Of a stretch of DNA of 64,000 nucleotides, positions 33,445 through 41,859 are shown piece by piece. Numbering within the stretch: the stretch's first letter is position 1; the number at the start of each line of letters is the position of its first letter. A program made the translations under genes and the position numbers. The stretch is from Uliginosibacterium flavum (GTDB lineage: Bacteria > Pseudomonadota > Gammaproteobacteria > Burkholderiales > Rhodocyclaceae): positions 1 to 64,000 of the forward strand of contig NZ_JBEWZI010000013.1 in the NCBI RefSeq assembly GCF_040566545.1. Direction: 5' to 3'. The notes beneath the pieces were generated by a model. The model ran no database searches, was not told the origin of the DNA, and saw only the letters and a list, made by a program, of their open reading frames with translations.

Positions 33445-34391
33445 GACGCCTCCTCCATATCGCGCAGTGCCATACCCAGCGCATGAAACAGCGCGGCCTG
33501 CTGGTCGGAGTCGGTCGGCAAAGGACAACGCGTGCAATCAAACACTTCCGTCAGATTGATGGCCTTGACCGGCAAATACAGATTCTCGATCAGCAGGCTC
33601 AATAATTCTTCGCCATGAGCAAAGGGCGCAATCCACAAAGCCGACACCGAAAGGAAGGAAAACTGGTGATCCAGCACATCCAGCGAACGCTGCAACTCCA
33701 GCACCAGCCGGTCAAACTGATCGCGCCGCATGGCCGGCACCGCCGACAGGTTCAGGGTGGAGAGTTCGAAATTACGGGTGAAATAAAGCTCACCCGCGCG
33801 GCTTGCCGTCAGCAGACAACCCGAAGGCGTAATCGACAATAGCGCCGTCGCCCGACCATGTTCCTCCAGATAGTCAGCCAGATTTCGCTGCGCCATTTCC
33901 GGCACATCGATCACAGCCACCATCGAGGTGTAGGCGCGAAACTGCAACATGCGCTCGCGCAGCAAGCTATTGGCGGCTGCCACCACATACATGCTGGGTC
34001 GCCGCCCCGCCTGAACCTCCAGCGGTGGCACCAGATCCATCGAAACCGCATCCACAGGATGGCGTAAAACATCCTTCACCAGCCAGCGCACGGCCGTTTT
34101 CATTTCCTCGGCCGGCACCGCTGGTGGCTCAACTTGCAAGAACTGGTAATCCTGCGCTTCCAGTAACACATTCAGACGAGCCCCCTTGATCCGCACATCG
34201 CGCGCCACGTGATCCAGGCGCTCGGTCGCACCGGCACCGCTGGCGAGGTAGTGCGCCAGGCTCAACTGCGGCTTGCCGGATGTCGGTGCCGCTACAAACT
34301 GCACCGCCACGGCACAACCCGGCAGGCTTGCCAGATTGACCGGAGGCAAATTAGCGCGGCGAGCGTTCCCGAACAGTCGTGCGAACGGCAT
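33441..34391 (-). CDS. mshI: MSHA biogenesis protein MshI (PilM/GspL-like)
   Basis: A 316-residue cytoplasmic protein resembling the actin-like PilM and GspL cytoplasmic domain: QDYQFLQVEPPAVPAEEMKT and AVRWLVKDVLRHPVD near residue 100, a strand VVAAANSLLRERML, and ATALLSITPSGCLLTASRAG. It recruits the MshE ATPase to the platform. AAGGGGAGG precedes the ATG. It begins 39 bp after mshQ ends and starts a run of six tightly overlapping genes (I, I2, J, K, L, N). Confidence 0.85.
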   Translation of the reverse strand: MPFARLFGNARRANLPPVNLASLPGCAVAVQFVAAPTSGKPQLSLAHYLASGAGATERLDHVARDVRIKGARLNVLLEAQDYQFLQVEPPAVPAEEMKTAVRWLVKDVLRHPVDAVSMDLVPPLEVQAGRRPSMYVVAAANSLLRERMLQFRAYTSMVAVIDVPEMAQRNLADYLEEHGRATALLSITPSGCLLTASRAGELYFTRNFELSTLNLSAVPAMRRDQFDRLVLELQRSLDVLDHQFSFLSVSALWIAPFAHGEELLSLLIENLYLPVKAINLTEVFDCTRCPLPTDSDQQAALFHALGMALRDMEEAS

Positions 34392-34430
34392 GCGCTTAAA
34401 CCTCCCCTTTCAGCAGATGCATGGTGCTCA

Positions 34431-37400
34431 TCAATACACCTCGCGCAGATAAATGATGTTGTCGTTGCGCCGTGCGCCAAAGCGAATCCGCGCACGCGGG
34501 TTATCGTCATTCAAATAACTATCACCCGGCGTCGTACAGCCCGGCAAAGTCTGGTCTGCCCCGTCTACGTTGTACTTCAGGTAGTCGGGAACCAAAGGCG
34601 AGAAATCAAGGTATCCACCCCCGTTATTCGTCGGTCTGGAAAGCAGCACACCGGCATCTCCTGCCACAAGGTTCGCCGTCCCAGCCGAAGCCGTGCCATT
34701 GAAACTCGCAGTCACCCCGGCCAGAGCGCCGTATAGGCCTACGCCGCCCGTGCAGTACAGAGCTGGCGCAGTCACCGCGGTGATGGTCGAACTGCTCGGC
34801 ACGGTCAGCTGCGTGCAGCCATCAGCCACATTTTTCACAAAAGTCGTCCCGTTCCAGATTTGCGCATACATCGGCACGCGCAGACTCAGCAGCGGCGAGC
34901 CGTAAGCGTTCTCCACCCGCATGCGACCGAAATACAGGGTCGCCGTGCCCAGACTTCTGCCCTCACTGGCGCCAGCCAGATCCCAGTTGTAATCGGGACT
35001 GCGCATGCCCACGCTATCAGCGTCACTCACCGCCAGGCCCAAGGTTGCTGGACTGAAGGGTCCATCAACCGTCACCCCCGTCGTCCCGCTGATGCGCTGC
35101 ACGGTCAAGGCGGCCAGCAGCGATGAAACACCATTACTGAATGCCGGACAGCTTGTGCAACTGGCGCTCAGTCGTGAATTCAGCAAGGTAGCGCCACTCT
35201 GTGCACCAAAAACCAGCCCATTGCTGCTCAGGCTTGCAACCGGCGCAAGATTGAGTCGGGCATAGTTGCCGGTGTAATTCGCCGTTGTCGTACCCGCGTT
35301 GTTTATTGCATTCAGCGTCACCGCCGCACTCAGTGGCTCGCCCAAATACGTAAACGTGGAGGCCGGCGTACAGGTCAAATCACTGCGCTGAGTGAGCACA
35401 CTGCTGGCCGTAAAGCCCGCGGGAATGAAACGTCCGAAATTGGCGAAGCCCACCGGCACGGTCTGGCCAAAATACGCCGCCGCAACCGGTTGGGCGGACA
35501 AGGTGAAGACACCTACTTCAGACTCACTGGTAACGACACTGGCCGTGCCGCCACTGGTGATATTGAGCGTGTTTGTACTCAGCGCCCCACTGCTGCCTCC
35601 AGTGGGGGCGAACACCGTAGAAGCAAGCGGGATATTGCTCTGCTGGTAATTCGGCGTTGTCGCCAGCGCGCAGGTCGCCGGGCCGGCCTGAAAAGCCTTG
35701 CCGGTCACCCGCAGATTGAAAGTCGTACCCGCCGTCTTGAACACACCACAATTGGCCGGGTTCTGCGCCAGCGCCAGGCTCGCAGCGCAATTCCAGTTCG
35801 CATCCGGGCTATCCACGCACAAGGCATAGGGCACAACGGGAAAAGCACTCGTGCCCGTCATCAGCAAACCGGCATCGCCAGTGCCTACGCTGCCATCGTA
35901 TTGCGCGTTAAGCGAAATTTGTCCTGCATCCGGATAGTTCAGTGTCACCGTCGTCTGGCCATTGGCATCAAACATCAGAGGCAAACTGGTTCCGGGACTG
36001 ACTTTGGCCACCGCCGTCGCATTCACCGCGAGAGACATCGTCCCCGTCGCCGGACTGACATAGCCTGACCAGAACTTGATATTGCGGCTGCCGGTAAATG
36101 CCGGCGTGCAGAGCTTGCTGCTGTCATCCGTCTTGGCAGCCGTGATGGTGATCGCAGCGGAAGTGACGCCGGAGGTCTGCGCAGGCACGGTGTATAACAA
36201 GCCCGCATTGGCAAAGCTGAGCGCGCAATTGGTCGAATACGCCCCGCCATTGATCGAGCATTGCGGCACGCTGAAAGCCTTGAGCTGCGGGGTCGAGCTG
36301 CTGACCCCCAGCGTGTAAGTGCCAGCCGTAGTCTTGGACAGACTCAGGTTCGCCCCGCTACCGGCAAAGGTTTTCGTATCACCACCCACCCAACCCGTTG
36401 GCAGCAAGCTGGCAGTGACGTTGCCGCTGTAGGTCGTCGTGCACGCCGCATCCATGCAGGCAGTCACCGTTACGCTGGCCGGCGTGCAGGTCAGCGGCGT
36501 AGACGCCACAGCAAAACGATAGTGATCAATCTGCGGCGTCATCGGATTCATGCTTTGCGCGCAGACTTGCAGATCGTCAATTTCGTGTGTATTCGTTGAT
36601 CCGCCCGTGGAGCCGGTCAATGACAGGATGAAGTTGCTCGGGATTGCCGCCTGACCACTCGCCGCAGCGGCATTGAACGAAGAAATCAGGGAGGTATAAC
36701 TCGTGCCGGCGCCCGTCGTGTCGCGCTCCACGCTAACCAGAGCTTGCCCGGCCACACGCGAATCCACGGTCACCCGATACAGATGGCCAGTGCTGTTGCT
36801 CACTGTCGGGCTCAGCGTCCCTGTGCCCGCCAACCAATAATAATTACTGGCCGAACCTCGAATCGCAACAGACTGTTGAATTGTGGTCGTAGCACAAGAC
36901 GCCACGCCGGGCGCACACGGGCCACTGTCGTTGCGATTGGAGAAATTACCGTACTCGTCCAGCCCCACGCCCAGCCAACCGCCTGCGAACCCCGGCACTG
37001 CGCCCTTCGGCGCATAGCCGAGCGAACCGCCAAAGCCACCCGGCTGAGGGGTGATGCTGCCATTCGAGAGAATCACCGCAATCCCGTCAGCGCCCGAGCC
37101 CCCATAGCCGTAATACTTGAAAGCGACCTGAACATAATTGCTGGCACCAGGGAACAGGCGCTGAAAACTGACCGCTGTGGATTCATTCGTGATCGTGTCG
37201 GTCAGACGCAGGCGGTTACTGACGATGGTTGGTGTAAAGCTGCCGGACACGCGTGCCGCAGCCCAGTCCGCGCCCAAACCGGAGCTGCGATTGAAGTTGT
37301 CGCTGAGGCAGGTCAGGGTCAGCGTGACCGCTTTGAGGACGAAGGTGCTGCCGATGCTACTCTCGTTGTTGTTGAGCGAAGCCGTTTGCTGGCCGCCATT

Positions 37401-38054
37401 GGAAGCACTGGGCAGCAAGTAATAACTGCCGTGCATACCTACACCGCTGGCGTTAGAGCCCGGTCGCAGATAGGCACCGGCGGTAGCACCGTTTTCCAGC
37501 ACGGGGGAAATCGTGCTGCTGCCGTCATTGACTGCAAAAAAAGCCATGCGCAGACTCCCTGTCGGGTAAGTCGGCGGCTGCGAGTTGATGTTTGGCGCCA
37601 CCACCTGATTACCCCCACCGCTCTGATAGCTGCCGGCACAAAAGCTGGTGCTCGCACTGCCACAATCAGCAGCTTCGGCACCTTTTGCTGCATAAATCAC
37701 CGCCGCCGTACGATTGCCGTTATTGCCGGCAATTGTCCAGGCATAACTGGCGGCAGGCGCCGCCGTCAGGGTCAGGTAATAAATCCGCTGCTGGATGCCA
37801 TTCTGACTGGCACTGGCACTCGTAACCTGCGTCCAGCCGGCCGGCGCAGTAATCGTTGCCGCGGCCTTGGTCACGATCTGCGCAATCAACACATCCCCAA
37901 TGACTGCGCCTGCCGGTGGCGATGGGGTCGTGCTGCCGTTATCACTCAAACTCTCGGCCGTGCCGACCGACACAGTGATTACCGCCCACGCAGGCGCACC
38001 GCCAAGCACGAAGCTCAGCAGGCATCCCAACAGCAGGCGTTGAATACACTTCAT
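34431..38054 (-). CDS. mshQ: MshQ-like adhesin with L-type lectin-like and DUF6701 regions
   Basis: At 1207 residues this is the largest protein here. It has a signal peptide (LLLGCLLSFVLGGAPAWA), an N-terminal beta-rich region (30-240), a legume-lectin-like domain (about 250-500: CLSDNFNRSSGLGADW, GGSGADGIAVIL, GGWLGVGLDEYGNF), and a long C-terminal part that matches the MshQ/DUF6701 family, ending with LVPDYLKYNVDG and NPRARIRFGARR. A tip or surface adhesin of the MSHA pilus is inferred. It overlaps mshP by ATGA. Several Thr/Ser/Ala-rich repeats in the middle suggest stacked Ig-like domains. Confidence 0.88.
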   Translation of the reverse strand: MKCIQRLLLGCLLSFVLGGAPAWAVITVSVGTAESLSDNGSTTPSPPAGAVIGDVLIAQIVTKAAATITAPAGWTQVTSASASQNGIQQRIYYLTLTAAPAASYAWTIAGNNGNRTAAVIYAAKGAEAADCGSASTSFCAGSYQSGGGNQVVAPNINSQPPTYPTGSLRMAFFAVNDGSSTISPVLENGATAGAYLRPGSNASGVGMHGSYYLLPSASNGGQQTASLNNNESSIGSTFVLKAVTLTLTCLSDNFNRSSGLGADWAAARVSGSFTPTIVSNRLRLTDTITNESTAVSFQRLFPGASNYVQVAFKYYGYGGSGADGIAVILSNGSITPQPGGFGGSLGYAPKGAVPGFAGGWLGVGLDEYGNFSNRNDSGPCAPGVASCATTTIQQSVAIRGSASNYYWLAGTGTLSPTVSNSTGHLYRVTVDSRVAGQALVSVERDTTGAGTSYTSLISSFNAAAASGQAAIPSNFILSLTGSTGGSTNTHEIDDLQVCAQSMNPMTPQIDHYRFAVASTPLTCTPASVTVTACMDAACTTTYSGNVTASLLPTGWVGGDTKTFAGSGANLSLSKTTAGTYTLGVSSSTPQLKAFSVPQCSINGGAYSTNCALSFANAGLLYTVPAQTSGVTSAAITITAAKTDDSSKLCTPAFTGSRNIKFWSGYVSPATGTMSLAVNATAVAKVSPGTSLPLMFDANGQTTVTLNYPDAGQISLNAQYDGSVGTGDAGLLMTGTSAFPVVPYALCVDSPDANWNCAASLALAQNPANCGVFKTAGTTFNLRVTGKAFQAGPATCALATTPNYQQSNIPLASTVFAPTGGSSGALSTNTLNITSGGTASVVTSESEVGVFTLSAQPVAAAYFGQTVPVGFANFGRFIPAGFTASSVLTQRSDLTCTPASTFTYLGEPLSAAVTLNAINNAGTTTANYTGNYARLNLAPVASLSSNGLVFGAQSGATLLNSRLSASCTSCPAFSNGVSSLLAALTVQRISGTTGVTVDGPFSPATLGLAVSDADSVGMRSPDYNWDLAGASEGRSLGTATLYFGRMRVENAYGSPLLSLRVPMYAQIWNGTTFVKNVADGCTQLTVPSSSTITAVTAPALYCTGGVGLYGALAGVTASFNGTASAGTANLVAGDAGVLLSRPTNNGGGYLDFSPLVPDYLKYNVDGADQTLPGCTTPGDSYLNDDNPRARIRFGARRNDNIIYLREVY

Positions 38055-38494
38055 TTTTCGGTCACCACCACCAGTTGGCGTTCGGTGTAATCGGCGCTCT
38101 GCAACTCGGCTGCAGTGGCTGAGGGACAGGAAGTGCCATTCGTCGTGCAGGCAGTCGAAGTGATCTGCCAGATCGTTCTAATAACGGCAGATTCCGTGAA
38201 AGCATAAGGGGTACATGTCCAGGTAACCGTGAAGCCATTCAAGCCGGAAACGTTGCTCAGCGTGGCGCCTGGGCAGTCGCCGTCCACCTGGACGGCATAC
38301 AGGCCGGCCTCGATACCCAGCCGCGCCGCCTGCAAGGCTCTGGCTCCCTGCACGTCCTGCGCGCTGGCGGTCTGGCTGGCGACGCTAACCTGAACGATGA
38401 AAGCGGCCAGCGCGGCCATGATGACCAGCAGGAAAATTGCGCTGGCGAGGACGAAGCCGCTCTGGGCAGGCTTGCTCAGACCCCCTGCCCGCAT
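38051..38494 (-). CDS. mshP: Minor pilin-like MshP
   Basis: A 147-residue protein with a prepilin-like N-terminus (GFVLASAIFLLVIMAALAAF) then QVSVASQTASAQDVQGARAL and RLGIEAGLYAV, as in MshP and PilX-type minor pilins. Its leader is short and basic (MRAGGLSKPAQS). I chose the ATG at 38494; no ribosome-binding site is evident and the frame is open to 38587, through sequence that belongs to a dispersed repeat (38496-38540). The repeat may have displaced the original start region. Confidence 0.8.
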   Translation of the reverse strand: MRAGGLSKPAQSGFVLASAIFLLVIMAALAAFIVQVSVASQTASAQDVQGARALQAARLGIEAGLYAVQVDGDCPGATLSNVSGLNGFTVTWTCTPYAFTESAVIRTIWQITSTACTTNGTSCPSATAAELQSADYTERQLVVVTEK

Positions 38495-38495
38495 A

Positions 38496-38540
38496 GCCGC
38501 GCGCAGCCTGCCTCTACAGACACACTGACTGCAGAAGCCC
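38496..38540. repeat. Dispersed GAAGAGCCGC-type repeat, left half, at the mshP start
   Basis: ATAGCCGCGCGCAGCCTGCC, then TCTACAGACACACTGACTGC and AGAAG align with the left half of the copy at 12759. It lies between the mshO stop (38559) and the mshP start (38494). Confidence 0.65.
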
Positions 38541-38558
38541 CCCCCTAGAGGCTTTCCA

Positions 38559-39500
38559 TCAAGGCGTGTTATTGATCTGGATCGCATGGGTCAAGGTCAC
38601 ACTTTCGCCGCTCTGGGCGATTTGCAAGGTGAGATAGAGCAGACCGTACTGGTCGATGGCGCTCTGCACGTAATCGATGCTGCAGGCCGCCACGTTGCTA
38701 GCGAGGATGGGACTGCCAACCGACGCGGGGCTTGGTTGGCTGGCCTGCTTGGCATAGCCGGAAATCCGGGTCAGGTTGCCACCCGTCGTGCAGGCGTAGC
38801 TGACCGGACTGCCGATGATGAAGAAACGCTTGCCCGGCGAGGACTGAGGAAACAGCTTGGCGCCGCCCAATGTGATCGTGCTGGCACCAATCGCCGAGAG
38901 CGTAGCGGTATTGTCGCCCGTGTATGCATCCGACTGCTTGAAGCTTGGGTCGATAACACCCAAGTCGATGAAGCCCAAGTTGTTGATCGCCACTTCGCTG
39001 CCAGCCGGAATCGGGCTGAGTACGGGCGCAGGGCCCGCAAAACTGAAACTGGCGGTGGTGCTGGAGAAATCCAGCGGCGCAGCGCCGCAATCTACCGACT
39101 CGCAATAACGACCGGCCGCCAGCACCGGCAGAAATTCGATATACCAGGTGGCGCCAGACTGCAGAACCCGCACGCTGTTGGGCAAGGCGCGCTGGATGTC
39201 ACGACGCATGCGACGGGCGGCCGTATCAGCCGTATCGGCCAGAGCGGCGCGGCGCGTGGCGTCGACCAGACCTTCCATCGGCCGACGAATGAAAAGCGCA
39301 ACCACCGAAACAAGGATGCCGGTAACGGTCATCACCACAATCATCTCGATCAGGGTAAAGCCTGAAGAACCGCACCGGACGGACTTCTTCAGGATAGTGC
39401 CTGTAGCCCCCCACCCAGCGGACGTCTTCAGCCTGCATGCTGTAGACGCCCGCGCAGCGCGGCTCTTCAGGCAGAGATTCAGAAATGGATCAAGGCACAT
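38559..39500 (-). CDS. mshO: Minor pilin-like MshO with repeat-derived leader
   Basis: The mature part begins GFTLIEMIVVMTVTGILVSV, a normal type IV prepilin N-terminus, and continues as MshO (ADTAARRMRRDIQRALPNSV). The leader before the G is 47 residues from the ATG at 39500 (49 from 39509), much longer than usual, because residues about 10-47 are encoded by a dispersed repeat (39361-39472). No in-frame ATG, GTG or TTG lies nearer the cleavage site. The ATG at 39500 overlaps the mshD stop by 11 nt, as mshD overlaps mshC, which supports this start. Confidence 0.85.
   Translation of the reverse strand: MCLDPFLNLCLKSRAARASTACRLKTSAGWGATGTILKKSVRCGSSGFTLIEMIVVMTVTGILVSVVALFIRRPMEGLVDATRRAALADTADTAARRMRRDIQRALPNSVRVLQSGATWYIEFLPVLAAGRYCESVDCGAAPLDFSSTTASFSFAGPAPVLSPIPAGSEVAINNLGFIDLGVIDPSFKQSDAYTGDNTATLSAIGASTITLGGAKLFPQSSPGKRFFIIGSPVSYACTTGGNLTRISGYAKQASQPSPASVGSPILASNVAACSIDYVQSAIDQYGLLYLTLQIAQSGESVTLTHAIQINNTP
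39361..39472. repeat. Dispersed GAAGAGCCGC-type repeat inside mshO
   Basis: On the plus strand it begins CCTGAAGAACCGCACCGGAC and ends GCGCGGCTCTTCAGGCAG; the ends are inverted complements. An internal CGGACTTCTTCAGG and GCATGCTGTAGACGCCCG give two nested hairpins. At 112 bp it is the longest copy and the only one that must be translated. Confidence 0.85.
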
Positions 39501-40143
39501 TGGGCGCATAGCGGTACCTGTAACCCGTCAGCGTGAGATCGGCCTGCCCAGTCATGCTGACTTTCACGTCGATTTTCAAGACCGCATCTGCCGCCCCCAC
39601 ATTGGTCGGGGCAATGTCGCCAACCGGCGTCAGCGTTACCGTTGCCGTATAGCTGCCCAAGCCACTGATCACCGCACCGCTCGACGGATTCAGGATGCCG
39701 GCATTCATGTTGAGCCCGCCGAAATCGGCCACGTTATCGAAAGGAACGGTCTGGCTATCGCGGCTCTCGCCGGCCGTAGGCGACAGCGACAGCAGCTGTG
39801 TAGTCGCGGCACAACCTCCAGCGCCAACAAACGCGCCACTCGCCATAGTGACATTGGCATCATCCGGATCGCACCAAGTGAAAGGTTTGCTCTCGATTTC
39901 CTCCAGCAGGGATTCAGCAATCGCCAGTTGCTGCTTGAGCAACATGGGGTTAGCGCTATTTCGCGTGGTGAGATTAAGCGCCCCCAGAATGCCGGCCAGC
40001 CCGATGGAGATAACGACCATGAACACAACCAGCTCGATGAGAGTCAGACCGTGCTGACGGCTTGTTTTTTGCAGGAGCGGCCTCTGGCCGCTCCTGCAAA
40101 AACCGGCGACGTCTTGCGGCAGATATCGCGGCTCAGTGCACAT
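39490..40143 (-). CDS. mshD: Minor pilin-like MshD
   Basis: The mature N-terminus is GLTLIELVVFMVVISIGLAG, then ILGALNLTTRNSANPMLLKQ and SLLEEIESKPFTWCDPDD, a typical MshD sequence. I chose the ATG at 40143, which overlaps the mshC stop by 11 nt and gives a leader of about 31 residues. A perfect 17-bp hairpin (40066-40102) lies inside the leader coding sequence and encodes GFCRSGQRPLLQ. The total is 217 residues. Confidence 0.85.
   Translation of the reverse strand: MCTEPRYLPQDVAGFCRSGQRPLLQKTSRQHGLTLIELVVFMVVISIGLAGILGALNLTTRNSANPMLLKQQLAIAESLLEEIESKPFTWCDPDDANVTMASGAFVGAGGCAATTQLLSLSPTAGESRDSQTVPFDNVADFGGLNMNAGILNPSSGAVISGLGSYTATVTLTPVGDIAPTNVGAADAVLKIDVKVSMTGQADLTLTGYRYRYAPNVP
40066..40102. 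repeat. REP-like perfect hairpin inside mshD
   Basis: TTTTTGCAGGAGCGGCC and GGCCGCTCCTGCAAAAA pair perfectly over 17 bp with a TCT loop. The AGGAGCGGCC core is a well-known REP class. On the coding strand A residues, not T, follow the stem, so it is not a terminator there, but it could slow RNase or ribosomes within the operon. Confidence 0.85.
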
Positions 40144-40657
40144 AGCCGGTCTCCGCCTCGACCGTAATGGTCTGCGCGTTAGTTCCGCCGCTGACACTCA
40201 GGGTTTGCTCACCGCCGGGCTTGCCCAGTGCATCGAAACTGAAATTGGCTGAGGTAAGACTAATGCCTGCTGTCGCGGGCAAAACGTAAGGTTGACCGGA
40301 ACCAGGATTTTTCAGGCAGTTGTCCGGATTGGCCGTGCACGTCAGGCCGATGCAACTAGCGTCAAAGCTGCTGCCAAACGTCAGGGCCAAACTGTTGCCA
40401 TCAATCGTCACGCAAACATTACGACGTTTGGCGACCGCAGACTTCTGCGCAAAACGCAAGGCTGAACGAGTTTGCTCGGTGACGCCGAAGACATCGAATT
40501 CGGATTGACTGACAAAGCGCGGCACCACCACTGCCGCCATGATCCCGATGACGACGAGGGTGATCACGAGTTCAGGAAGGGTGAATCCGGAACTACTGCG
40601 CACAATGTCTCCCGGTTTGCAATTCGGTATTTCGGCCAGCGGCACAGGCATTCGCAT
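40133..40657 (-). CDS. mshC: Minor pilin-like MshC
   Basis: A 174-residue prepilin with leader MRMPVPLAEIPNCKPGDIVR then SSSGFTLPELVITLVVIGIM, which carries the cleavage site and N-terminal helix. The Glu5 of mature pilins is present. The body (SALRFAQKSAVAKRRNVCVT, split cysteines) resembles MshC/GspH. It is the first gene after the mshA terminator and has its own putative promoter upstream. Confidence 0.85.
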   Translation of the reverse strand: MRMPVPLAEIPNCKPGDIVRSSSGFTLPELVITLVVIGIMAAVVVPRFVSQSEFDVFGVTEQTRSALRFAQKSAVAKRRNVCVTIDGNSLALTFGSSFDASCIGLTCTANPDNCLKNPGSGQPYVLPATAGISLTSANFSFDALGKPGGEQTLSVSGGTNAQTITVEAETGYVH

Positions 40658-40721
40658 TGAGCCGGCACACTATAAGCACTGACGCGGGCGCAGCTCAGGC
40701 TATCAGGCTGGCCCGGCGAGT

Positions 40722-40750
40722 CATATAAAGTTGGCAGCCTGGATCAGCAA
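40722..40750 (-). promoter_or_regulatory. Putative sigma-70 promoter for the mshC-Q genes
   Basis: Read on the minus strand, TTGCTG (40750-40745) and TATATG (40727-40722) are spaced by exactly 17 bp and lie about 65 bp before the mshC start. It would restart transcription after the mshA terminator. The boxes match the consensus at four or five of six positions each; no experiment supports it. Confidence 0.4.
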
Positions 40751-40868
40751 AGTGGCCCCCGGAACGATGCCCTTGCGCCGAAAAAGCGCCGGTCTTCGCT
40801 GCGCTGCCTTCCGGGCTACGGGCGAGGGCCTGCGCGCCAAAGCTCAACCGCATCAGACCGGCATCCGT

Positions 40869-40895
40869 CAAAAAAAGGGCGCTGGCGCGCCCTGC
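40869..40895 (-). terminator. Intrinsic terminator after mshA
   Basis: On the minus strand AGGGCGC and GCGCCCT pair around GCCA, followed by six T residues, four bases beyond the mshA stop. It should set the high ratio of major pilin to minor pilins. Confidence 0.85.
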
Positions 40896-40898
40896 GGA

Positions 40899-41348
40899 TC
40901 AACAACCCGTGGTAACCGCCGTCGCCGTCGCAGCGACCGTTGCACTGGTTGCTTCGGTATAAGTAATACGGCAGTTGGCCGGAGTAGGCGCCCCGATCAC
41001 GTCAACCGTGATCGAGCCAGTACCCGGGGTCACCGTGTAGTCATTAGTGCTGATGCCCGCTGCGACCTGAATCCCGGTAGCCGTGGCGGCCGGATAGCCG
41101 TAAACCATGTCGATATTTGTGCCTTCAGCTGACACAGTGGCAGTAGCACCCGTAGCACCCTTGACCAGCGCTGCTCCGTGGGTAATCGCCATGGCGGAAT
41201 TAACCGCTCCCAAAGCGCCTTTCAACGAGGCTTCACGTGCATCGCCCGACAGGTCGACAAATTTGGGCAAAGCCACGGCGGCCAGAATGCCGAGGATGAC
41301 CATCACGACCACCAATTCAATCAAGGTAAAACCGCTTTGCTTTTTCAT
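40899..41348 (-). CDS. mshA: MSHA-type major pilin
   Basis: A 149-residue type IV prepilin: short leader MKKQSG, then FTLIELVVVMVILGILAAVA and LPKFVDLSGDAREASLKGAL, followed by a small Ala/Thr/Gly-rich body with a C-terminal disulfide pair (NCRI and TTGC). These traits fit MshA; mshB, a second pilin beside mshA in Vibrio, is not present. The gene has its own terminator and a ribosome-binding site (AGGAGT) before the ATG. Confidence 0.88.
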   Translation of the reverse strand: MKKQSGFTLIELVVVMVILGILAAVALPKFVDLSGDAREASLKGALGAVNSAMAITHGAALVKGATGATATVSAEGTNIDMVYGYPAATATGIQVAAGISTNDYTVTPGTGSITVDVIGAPTPANCRITYTEATSATVAATATAVTTGC

Positions 41349-41378
41349 GACTCACTCCTAGGGAAAACAACGTTCAAA

Positions 41379-41858
41379 TTAAAACCACTGGTAAGGCTTG
41401 ATCGACAGCAACTCAACATCCTTGCCCGCCACCGGGTTGGCCACCAACTGCCACCCGAGCAACACTACGTGCGGACCGGCCTCCACTTGAAGGTGGGCGT
41501 GCCGCTGCGGCGCGTAGTACAAGACATGCTCCTCGTCCATGTAAAACCACGGACATTCGGGTGGTTTTCTTGAGCCCTCTGAAGAAATATTTTCGCAATA
41601 GCCGACCGGCGGGCTCTGCAGCAAAGCGACGGGATTGGTATTGGCCAAGCTCGACAAGCTTTCGCCAGCAATGATGCGGCGGGCTTTTTCGAGCCGCAGC
41701 ATGCTACGCAGGTTGGTAATCACAGTATTGACGGCGGTGCGCTCGGCCTGTTCCAGCAGGTAAACCGTGCGCCAGCCGAGCATCCCCAGAATGCAGCCGG
41801 CCAGCACGATCAGCAGCGCGACTTCGTACAGAGGAAGCCCCGAAATGCCTTTGCGCAT
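41379..41858 (-). CDS. mshF: MshF-like protein
   Basis: A 159-residue bitopic protein with one N-terminal helix (LYEVALLIVLAGCILGMLGW) and a periplasmic part with NTVITNLRSMLRLEKARRII and the end LSIKPYQWF. The length, topology and place between mshG and the pilin gene fit MshF, a poorly conserved member of the msh locus. The ATG at 41858 lies one base after the mshG stop; a GTG at 41873 would overlap it. Confidence 0.65.
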   Translation of the reverse strand: MRKGISGLPLYEVALLIVLAGCILGMLGWRTVYLLEQAERTAVNTVITNLRSMLRLEKARRIIAGESLSSLANTNPVALLQSPPVGYCENISSEGSRKPPECPWFYMDEEHVLYYAPQRHAHLQVEAGPHVVLLGWQLVANPVAGKDVELLSIKPYQWF

Positions 41859-41859
41859 G

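Noticed and set aside
36744..38090. 448-codon open frame on the plus strand opposite mshQ
   Set aside because: It is antisense to a well-supported adhesin gene, is Arg- and Ala-rich in the way of shadow frames in GC-rich DNA, and has no family content.
40066..40102. Intrinsic terminator inside mshD
   Set aside because: On the coding strand the stem is followed by A residues rather than T, and it lies within a continuous coding frame.
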